Origin: Candidatus Portnoyibacteriota bacterium
Lineage (GTDB): Bacteria > Patescibacteriota > Minisyncoccia > RBG-13-40-8-A > JAUWHN01
NCBI GenBank assembly: GCA_030605865.1
Contig: JAUWHN010000045.1
Coordinates: forward strand, 1-15,169
Reading direction: 5' to 3'
Length of the DNA: 15,169 bases
Shown here: positions 6,169-10,986 of the stretch, piece by piece
How positions within the stretch are numbered: the stretch's first letter is position 1
Layout: every line of letters begins with the position of its first letter
The notes under the pieces: model-generated
The model's database searches: none
What the model was told of the DNA's origin: nothing
What the model saw: the letters and a program-made list of their open reading frames with translations, nothing else
Made by a program: the position numbers and the translations under genes

Positions 6169-7281
6169 ATGAAAGTAGCCTTAGTACATGATTATTTAAA
6201 TCAATACGGTGGGGCTGAGAAAGTTCTAGAAGCTTTCTGCGAAATTTTCCCCAATGCCCCTATTTATACTTTGATTTATGCCCCCAAACAAATTCGGGGC
6301 GCTTTTTCGGATAGAAAAATTCGGACTTCTTTTTTGCAAAAAATTCCTTTTGCTAAATCCAGACATAGAATCTTCCCGCTACTAATGCCAATTGCCATTG
6401 AGCAATTTGATTTATCTGATTATGATGTGGTTCTTTCTGATTCAGCCAGTTTTGCCAAGGGGGTTATTACCAAACCCAATACTTTACATATTTGTTATTG
6501 TCATACTCCACCCCGCTATGCCTGGGATGATAGCCATAAATATATTGAAGAGTTTGGATTGCCGGGAATCATTAAAAAACTGGTTCCTTTTTTTATGAAT
6601 TATATTCGGCTTTGGGATAAAGAAGCAGCTTTACGAGTAGATAAGTTTATTTGCAATTCTAATTTTGTTGCCAAAAGAATTAAAAAATATTATAACCGAG
6701 AAGCAAAAGTTATTCACCCGCCAGTTGAAGCGGCGAAGTTCAGCCTTGCCAACAAAAGGCTGAACTATGCCGCTTCTGACCAATTTTTTCTAATGGTCGG
6801 CCGGCTTCTGCCCTATAAACGCTTTGATATCGCTGTAAAAGCTTTTAATAAACTGGGTGAACCTCTAAAAATTGTTGGCGATGGGCCAGAAAGGAAAAAA
6901 TTAGAAAATATAGCTAAGCAAAACATTGAGTTTTTAGGAGAGTTCCATAACGAAGATTTAAAAGAATATTATCAGAATTGTCAGGCATTTGTTTTTCCCC
7001 AAGAGGAAGATTTTGGCATAGTTGCCTTAGAAGCAATGGCCGCCGGGAAACCAGTGATAGCTTATCGGAGCGGCGGGGTCTTAGAAAGTATAAAAGAAGG
7101 GAAAACAGGGATATTCTTTGATGAGCAAACTCCAGAAGCTTTAACCAGAGCAGTTAGAAAATTCAACCCCAGAAACTTCAACTCCCCAAAAATCCGTGAG
7201 CACGCTTTGAAATTTGACAAAGAAAAGTTTAAGAAGAAAATAAAAGATTTTGTAGAGAAAAGTTGGGAAGCATGCCAATAG
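6169..7281 (+). CDS. GT4-family glycosyltransferase
   Basis: GT-B fold transferase that probably adds a sugar, possibly mannose-like, to the lipid-linked glycan begun by the preceding gene. At 370 residues it shows an N-terminal acceptor domain with VHDYLNQYGGAEKVLE (6-21) and CYCHTPPRYAWD (109-120), then a donor domain with VGRLLPYKRFDIAVKAF (210-226), KIVGDGPE and the EX7E motif E280...E288 in EDFGIVALEAMAAGKPVIAY. These are the markers of the WbaZ-like GT4 subgroup. A nearly perfect 50-bp inverted repeat (6727-6776) encodes residues 187-203, in the linker between VIHPPV and the second domain, a place that tolerates insertion. No signal peptide is seen, so it is cytosolic or peripheral. The 3' end overlaps the Nudix gene by 10 bp. 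Confidence 0.93.
   Translation: MKVALVHDYLNQYGGAEKVLEAFCEIFPNAPIYTLIYAPKQIRGAFSDRKIRTSFLQKIPFAKSRHRIFPLLMPIAIEQFDLSDYDVVLSDSASFAKGVITKPNTLHICYCHTPPRYAWDDSHKYIEEFGLPGIIKKLVPFFMNYIRLWDKEAALRVDKFICNSNFVAKRIKKYYNREAKVIHPPVEAAKFSLANKRLNYAASDQFFLMVGRLLPYKRFDIAVKAFNKLGEPLKIVGDGPERKKLENIAKQNIEFLGEFHNEDLKEYYQNCQAFVFPQEEDFGIVALEAMAAGKPVIAYRSGGVLESIKEGKTGIFFDEQTPEALTRAVRKFNPRNFNSPKIREHALKFDKEKFKKKIKDFVEKSWEACQ
6727..6776. repeat. 50-bp inverted repeat inside the GT4 gene
   Basis: Arms 6727-6747 and 6756-6776 match at 19 of 21 positions (GAAGCGGC..AGTTCAGCCTT) around the 8-nt loop 6748-6755. The reading frame passes through without interruption. This is the longest palindrome found in a coding region here. 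Confidence 0.85.
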
Positions 7282-7718
7282 AAAAATCTGCAGGCGCAAT
7301 AATTTTTAGAAAAGAAAAAGGTAAAATTTATTACCTTGTTTTGCATTATCCCCCAGACAAAAGGATTTCTTCATCCAGAGGTCACTGGGATTATGTAAAA
7401 GGACACATTGAAAAAGATGAAGTTATAGAGGATACTATTCGCCGCGAAGCAAAAGAAGAGACCGGGATTGAGGATTTAAAATTTGTTGAAGGATTCAAAG
7501 AATGGTTTAAGTATTTTTTTAGACTGGAAGATAAAAATATTTTTAAAATTGTTACCTTTCTCTTGGCTGAAGCTAGAGCTAAAAAAATAAAATTATCTCA
7601 TGAACATTTAGATTATAAATGGTTACCATATAAAAAGGCTCTGGGGCAGTTAACTTTTGAAAATGCGAAGAAAGTTTTAGAGAAAGCCCATAAATATCTC
7701 ATGAAACATAAAACATGA
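7272..7718 (+). CDS. Nudix hydrolase, Ap4A-hydrolase-like
   Basis: Likely hydrolyses dinucleoside polyphosphates such as Ap4A, or related nucleotides. The protein is 148 residues from ATG 7272; a TTG at 7263 would only add GS-type residues and is not needed. The Nudix box is perfect: G44, E50, R58-E59, E62-E63, G65-I66 (G-x5-E-x7-REUXEEXGU). SAGAIIF near the N-terminus and GHWDYVKGHIE before and into the box are typical of the asymmetrical Ap4A hydrolase subgroup. The start is 10 bp inside the GT4 gene, and the stop overlaps the next gene as ATGA. A 14-bp near-duplication spans that junction. Substrate assignment is by similarity of motifs only. Confidence 0.88.
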   Translation: MPIEKSAGAIIFRKEKGKIYYLVLHYPPDKRISSSRGHWDYVKGHIEKDEVIEDTIRREAKEETGIEDLKFVEGFKEWFKYFFRLEDKNIFKIVTFLLAEARAKKIKLSHEHLDYKWLPYKKALGQLTFENAKKVLEKAHKYLMKHKT

Positions 7719-7727
7719 AACATGTAA
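7700..7727 (+). repeat. 14-bp-period duplication at the Nudix/MGMT junction
   Basis: CATGAAACAT occurs at 7700-7709 and 7714-7723, a 14-bp period. The first copy encodes the Nudix C-terminus MKHKT in frame. The second provides both the Nudix TGA and the ATG of the next gene. Confidence 0.7.
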
Positions 7728-7981
7728 CAAAGTTTCAAAATAAGGTTTATGAGATTGTTAAAAAAATCCCTCGTGGGAAAGTGATGAGCTATAAAGAAGT
7801 GGCAGAGAAGATTGGTAAACCCCGTGCCTATCGAGCGGTTGGCAATGCTTTAAATAAATCCGCCAGCTGGCGGACTGACATCCCCTGCCACCGGGTTGTC
7901 CGTTCGGATGGTTCACCGGGTGGTTATAGAAAAGGCATCAAGAAAAAAGTTAAGTTGTTAAAAAATGAAAAAGTTTTTTAA
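7715..7981 (+). CDS. MGMT-type DNA alkyltransferase, catalytic domain only
   Basis: An 88-residue protein consisting only of the DNA-binding/active-site domain of O6-alkylguanine-DNA alkyltransferases. It shows the helix-turn-helix segment with RGKVMSYKEVAEKIG, AYRAVGNAL (38-46) with the arginine finger R40, active-site PCHR (57-60, Cys58) and VVRSDGSPGGYRKG. Because Cys58 is present it is not a Cys-lacking alkyltransferase-like protein, so it could accept an alkyl group, though many short homologues are untested. Residues 49-53 (SASWR) come from the 16-bp palindrome at 7859-7874 and lie only five positions before the nucleophile, replacing the usual NPNP-type segment. It overlaps Nudix by 4 bp and vanZ by 17 bp. 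Confidence 0.87.
   Translation: MKHVTKFQNKVYEIVKKIPRGKVMSYKEVAEKIGKPRAYRAVGNALNKSASWRTDIPCHRVVRSDGSPGGYRKGIKKKVKLLKNEKVF
7859..7874. repeat. 16-bp perfect palindrome, copy 3 (in MGMT-like gene)
   Basis: Identical to 332-347 and read in the same frame as S-A-S-W-R. It lies directly before the active-site DIPCHR codons. Confidence 0.88.
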
Positions 7982-8372
7982 ATTTTGGTTTCCGGTTTTA
8001 ATCTGGGCTGGGTTTATCTTTTGGCTTTCGTCCATTCCTAATTTAAAAAGCGGCCTGGAGCAGGATTTTATTTTGCGGAAAATTGCCCATGTTTTAGAGT
8101 ATGCTATTTTGACGTTCTTATTTTTACGAGGCATTTCGGCCTACGGCCGACCAGCCGTAGGCTGGGGAAAAATTGTAATTTCCTCAATCGTTTTTTCTTT
8201 ATTTTATGCCTTAACCGACGAATATCACCAGACTTTTATTTTTGGTAGAGAAGGCAGCTTAGGAGACGTGGGGATCAATAGTATTGGGATTTTAATAACT
8301 GCTGGAATATGGTATATTAAAAGTATAGGGGAAGTCAAACTTCCCAAGAGGCCGATGAATTGGAAATTTTAA
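7965..8372 (+). CDS. VanZ-like membrane protein
   Basis: Small membrane protein of the VanZ family (135 residues), named after a teicoplanin-resistance gene; its biochemical role is not established. Features are an N-terminal helix (about 8-24), RKIAHVLEYAIL (39-50) and the family signature TDEYHQTFIFGREGSLGDVGINSIG (from residue 84), with further helices at about 70-82 and 104-118. A perfect 9-bp inverted repeat (8139-8162) encodes YGRPAVG in the loop between helices 2 and 3, consistent with a tolerated insertion. The start overlaps the MGMT gene by 17 bp, so it is likely the last gene of the 4777-8372 operon. Confidence 0.85.
   Translation: MKKFFKFWFPVLIWAGFIFWLSSIPNLKSGLEQDFILRKIAHVLEYAILTFLFLRGISAYGRPAVGWGKIVISSIVFSLFYALTDEYHQTFIFGREGSLGDVGINSIGILITAGIWYIKSIGEVKLPKRPMNWKF
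8139..8162. repeat. Perfect inverted repeat in vanZ
   Basis: GCCTACGGC (8139-8147) and GCCGTAGGC (8154-8162) pair around a 6-nt loop, in otherwise AT-rich coding sequence. Confidence 0.75.
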
Positions 8373-8388
8373 TATTTAATGATACAAT
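8360..8388 (+). promoter_or_regulatory. Probable promoter for the LiaF-like gene
   Basis: TTGGAA at 8360-8365, a 17-bp spacer and TACAAT at 8383-8388, with expected start near 8395. It overlaps the 3' end of vanZ. Unlike the other promoters here, it would give a leader of about 110 nt. Confidence 0.55.
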
Positions 8389-8403
8389 TAAAATATCAAG
8401 GTC

Positions 8404-8500
8404 GAATTAGCCAGCTTTTTAGCTTGTAGCTTGTAGCTTTTTAGCCCGTTAGCCAACGGATTAACTAAAAAGCTAAGAAGCTAATTCCTAAGAAGCTAAT
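8404..8500 (+). repeat. Repeat-rich foldable leader before the LiaF-like gene
   Basis: The 132-bp gap 8373-8504 holds several nested repeats. AGCTTTTTAG at 8413-8422 and 8435-8444 are both complementary to CTAAAAAGCT at 8465-8474. GAATTAG (8404-8410) pairs with CTAATTC (8481-8487). CCGTT/AACGG (8446-8450/8455-8459) form an apical hairpin. AGCTTGT is tandem at 8421-8434, and CTAAGAAGCTAAT is repeated at 8473-8485 and 8488-8500. Two mutually exclusive stems are possible. It does not match a riboswitch class I recognise. Confidence 0.65.
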
Positions 8501-8504
8501 AAAA

Positions 8505-8861
8505 ATGTTTTTCTATCATCACAAATGCATCCTTCTTCCAACTCTTTTAATAATTATTGGAGTTTTGGCTTTGCTGACTAATTTGGGAGTAATCACTACA
8601 GCCATTTGGAAATGGTGGCCCATTCTTTTTGTTATAATAGGTATTTATATCTTTGTTTTGCAGAAAAAAAAGAAAAGATTATTAAAGGGTCTTATGTTAT
8701 ATGGCGTTATTCACAAATTAATGAAAAGCGAGAAGGTGGATAAGCTTTTAGAAAATGAAAAGGTTCAGAAAGAATTGAAAAAGCTTGGAAATATAGCCGA
8801 GGGCGTAATAACAGAACAAATAGAGAAGCTGCACAAAAAATACACAAAAAAGAAAAAATAG
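8505..8861 (+). CDS. LiaI/LiaF-like two-helix membrane protein
   Basis: A 118-residue protein with two hydrophobic helices (about 9-27 and 35-53). The pattern LLIIIGVLALLTNLGV...WKWWPILFVIIGIYIF is typical of the LiaI-LiaF-like transmembrane region (DUF5668), found in envelope-stress proteins. A long, highly charged lysine/glutamate-rich cytoplasmic helix follows (about 65-118), probably coiled coil. No DNA-binding or enzymatic domain is seen. It has its own promoter and an unusual structured leader, and it is followed by a convergent terminator, so it is a single-gene unit. Function is inferred only from family membership. Confidence 0.75.
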   Translation: MFFYHHKCILLPTLLIIIGVLALLTNLGVITTAIWKWWPILFVIIGIYIFVLQKKKKRLLKGLMLYGVIHKLMKSEKVDKLLENEKVQKELKKLGNIAEGVITEQIEKLHKKYTKKKK

Positions 8862-8892
8862 ATTCCGAAAACTAATCTTTTGACCAATATTT

Positions 8893-8930
8893 AAATGGCG
8901 AAATAGCCAATGCCATTTCGCCATTTTTGT
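8893..8930. terminator. Convergent intrinsic terminator
   Basis: AAATGGCGAAAT (8893-8904) and ATTTCGCCATTT (8915-8926) form a 12-bp perfect stem with a 10-nt loop, followed by TTTTTGTTTT on the plus strand. It lies between the LiaF-like gene (ends 8861) and rpsA (ends 8940 on the minus strand), so it may serve both. The minus-strand T-tract is weaker. Confidence 0.85.
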
Positions 8931-8939
8931 TTTGCCTGC

Positions 8940-10013
8940 TTATTTCAATACTGGCTTCAACGCCATTCTGTACTCACTTGGTTTAATGGATAAAATTTTA
9001 AAATCATATTTTTTTCCAATCTCCAAGATTTCCTGCATTCTTTTTTCTGTGCCAAATTCAGAAATATGGGCAAGCCCATGGATGTTTTTATCTAATTGAA
9101 TGAAAGCACCAAAAGGATTAAGTCTTGTCACCGTTCCCATTACAACCTGATCGTGTTGATACTTTTCTCTCACTTTTTCCCAGGGATTTTTCTTAAGAGC
9201 TTTTATTGAAAGCGAAATCTTGTCTTTGTCAATCTCGATTATTTTCGCTTTGACTTTTTCTCCTACTTTAACAATATTATGGGGATCCTCAATAAGCTGA
9301 TAAGCAAGCTCCGAAATATGAACAAGTCCTTCTAAACTGTTAAATTTTACAAATACTCCAAAGTTTACTATTCCGGTTACAATTCCACTAATATTATCCC
9401 CTACTTTATATTTCTTAATAACCTCTTCTATATCTTCCTTTTGAGTGGCTTTTTCCGAAACAATAAGCTTTTCTTCTTTAAAATGAAGATCAATTATTCT
9501 CACTTTTAATTCTTTTCCTACCAGTTTTTGAAGGTGGTGAAGAATTTTCTGGGTATCGCCCCCCTCTACTCTCGGATAATGCTCGGCAGAAAGTTGAGAA
9601 ACCGGCATAAAGGCCTCAAACCTATCAACGTCCAAAATTAATCCTCCTTTATTTGCCTTTAAAACCTTAGTTTGAATGATTTCTTTTGCTTGCATTTTCT
9701 TTTCTAATTCTACCCAGCCTCGCTCTGACCCAGCTTCCTTTAAAGATAGCTCTACGAAGCCATCTTCGTTTTCAAGTTCAATGATTTTAGCCATGATTTT
9801 GTCTTCTATTTTTAGATCTTTAAACTGGCCTGGATTCTCTCTGAGTTCTTTCGCTAAAATTAATCCTGTCTTAAAATTCTCTAAATCAACAAAAAGACCA
9901 TTCTTGTTAATTGCAAAAACCTCGCCTTCAACAATATCTCCTACTTTTGGAATTCTAAGATAGGTTTTAAGAAGAGTATTTTTTATTGGGCTGCTTTGAG
10001 ATTCTGGATTCAT
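8940..10013 (-). CDS. rpsA: 30S ribosomal protein S1 (four S1 domains)
   Basis: RNA-binding protein that helps mRNAs load on the 30S subunit. The 357 residues contain four S1/OB repeats at about 24-92, 108-188, 203-272 and 286-354. Domains 3 and 4 are most canonical (VGDNISGIVTGIVNFGVFVKF with GLVHISEL, and VVMGTVTRLNPFGAFIQLD with GLAHISEF). Domain 2 is more divergent (GGLILDVDRFEAFMPVSQLS). Four domains match the short S1 of many non-proteobacteria rather than the six-domain E. coli form; an S1-like paralogue cannot be excluded. It is the only minus-strand gene. Its promoter puts the transcription start at the ATG, so the S1 mRNA itself appears leaderless. Confidence 0.92.
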   Translation of the reverse strand: MNPESQSSPIKNTLLKTYLRIPKVGDIVEGEVFAINKNGLFVDLENFKTGLILAKELRENPGQFKDLKIEDKIMAKIIELENEDGFVELSLKEAGSERGWVELEKKMQAKEIIQTKVLKANKGGLILDVDRFEAFMPVSQLSAEHYPRVEGGDTQKILHHLQKLVGKELKVRIIDLHFKEEKLIVSEKATQKEDIEEVIKKYKVGDNISGIVTGIVNFGVFVKFNSLEGLVHISELAYQLIEDPHNIVKVGEKVKAKIIEIDKDKISLSIKALKKNPWEKVREKYQHDQVVMGTVTRLNPFGAFIQLDKNIHGLAHISEFGTEKRMQEILEIGKKYDFKILSIKPSEYRMALKPVLK

Positions 10014-10020
10014 ATATTAG

Positions 10021-10049
10021 AGTATAAATCAATCTAAAAAGATTGTCAA
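10021..10049 (-). promoter_or_regulatory. rpsA promoter, leaderless
   Basis: On the minus strand TTGACA (10049-10044), a 17-bp spacer and TATACT (10026-10021). The A of the ATG (10013) is the eighth base after the -10 box, so transcription is expected to start at or next to the start codon. The -35 overlaps the plus-strand -35 by 5 bp. Confidence 0.85.
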
Positions 10050-10071
10050 TTCGCTTAGAATTTGCTAAAAT
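10043..10071 (+). promoter_or_regulatory. Promoter of the metallo-hydrolase/gyrA unit, leaderless
   Basis: TTGTCA at 10043-10048, a 17-bp spacer and TAAAAT at 10066-10071. The A of the ATG at 10078 is the seventh base after the -10 box, the expected transcription start. Its -35 overlaps that of rpsA on the other strand. Confidence 0.82.
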
Positions 10072-10077
10072 AACTAT

Positions 10078-10716
10078 ATGAAAATAACTTGGTATGGTCA
10101 CTCATGCTTCAAAGTAGTGACCAAAAACGCAATAATTATCACTGACCCGTTTAGTAAAGATATTGGACTAAAACCGCCTCGCTGCGAGGCAGATATTGTT
10201 ACTGTATCTCACGATCACTACGACCACAATAATACTTCGACTTTAAGAAAGTCGCCTTTTGTGATAAACGGACCCGGGGAATATGAATTAAAGGAAATAT
10301 CTATTTTAGGAATCAAGTCTTTTCATGATGCCGAACAAGGAAAAAAAAGAGGGCTGAACACTATCTTCCTTATTGAGGCAGAAGATATAAAAATTTGTCA
10401 TTTGGGTGATCTGGGCCAAAAAGAGTTAACCGATAAACAATTAGAGAAATTATCAAGAGTGGATATTTTAATGATTCCCGTAGGGGGAATTTATACTATT
10501 GATGGCGAAAAGGCAAGAGCCATCATTAATCAAATTGAGCCAAAAATAGTTATTCCCATGCATTATAAAATTCCTAAGCTAAATATTAAACTACATAAAG
10601 TGGATAATTTTTTGAAAGAAATCGGGGTAAAAGAAGAAATTATTGACCAACTAATGATTAAAAAGAAGGATTTGCTCAAGGAGGAGATGAAGGTGATTGT
10701 TATGAAAATTTTATGA
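10078..10716 (+). CDS. UlaG-like metallo-beta-lactamase-fold hydrolase
   Basis: Metal-dependent hydrolase of the MBL fold, 212 residues. Motifs are WYGHSCF (5-11), DPF (23-25), the zinc-binding HDHYDH (45-50), GPGEYEL, HLGDLGQKELTDKQ and PMHYK near 180. The pattern fits the short Lactamase_B_3/UlaG-like group, for which an RNA, lactone or phosphodiester substrate cannot be told from sequence. A palindrome (10176-10190) encodes the PPRCEAD region just before the metal motif. It has a leaderless-type promoter and overlaps the next gene by ATGA. It is the first gene of the unit leading into gyrA. Confidence 0.88.
   Translation: MKITWYGHSCFKVVTKNAIIITDPFSKDIGLKPPRCEADIVTVSHDHYDHNNTSTLRKSPFVINGPGEYELKEISILGIKSFHDAEQGKKRGLNTIFLIEAEDIKICHLGDLGQKELTDKQLEKLSRVDILMIPVGGIYTIDGEKARAIINQIEPKIVIPMHYKIPKLNIKLHKVDNFLKEIGVKEEIIDQLMIKKKDLLKEEMKVIVMKIL
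10176..10190. repeat. Short palindrome in the metallo-hydrolase gene
   Basis: GCCTCGCTGCGAGGC is a perfect inverted repeat (6-7-bp arms), read as P-R-C-E-A. It is GC-rich in an AT-rich gene, like the other palindromes in this window. Confidence 0.65.
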
Positions 10717-10982
10717 ATTTCATAAAAAGATTACAAAATAAACCTCGCTATATCCGAGTTCAAATGCTTTGGATTTCGGTTATTTTAGTAATGAGTATCA
10801 TTCTTTTCTTTTGGTTAATTTCTTTAAATTATTCTTTCAAGAGTTCTGAAACCGTCCCCTCTCTTTTTGGTACTCTTAAAGAAGATTTTTCCCTTTTCAA
10901 AAAGAGCTTACAGGCAGGAATTAAGGGGATAATGGAAGTCGGCAAAGAAGAGGCTGATTTTGAGGTAGAAATTATAAAATAG
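10713..10982 (+). CDS. Small single-helix membrane protein, unknown function
   Basis: An 89-residue protein with a basic N-terminus (NFIKRLQNKPRYIRVQ), one strong membrane helix at about 18-38 (LWISVILVMSIILFFWLISL) and a short hydrophilic tail ending in acidic residues. By the positive-inside rule the tail would be outside. I do not recognise a family. It starts in an ATGA overlap with the hydrolase gene and ends 4 bp before gyrA, so it is clearly part of that operon. No catalytic motif is visible. Confidence 0.75.
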   Translation: MNFIKRLQNKPRYIRVQMLWISVILVMSIILFFWLISLNYSFKSSETVPSLFGTLKEDFSLFKKSLQAGIKGIMEVGKEEADFEVEIIK

Positions 10983-10986
10983 AAAT

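Noticed and set aside
7263..7271. TTG at 7263 as the Nudix start
   Set aside because: The ATG at 7272 directly precedes the conserved PIEKSAGAIIF start and needs no rare codon.
10680..10712. AAGGAGGAG as a Shine-Dalgarno for the small membrane protein
   Set aside because: It lies about 25 nt before the ATG, too far for normal use, and is explained by the coding sequence LKEEM.
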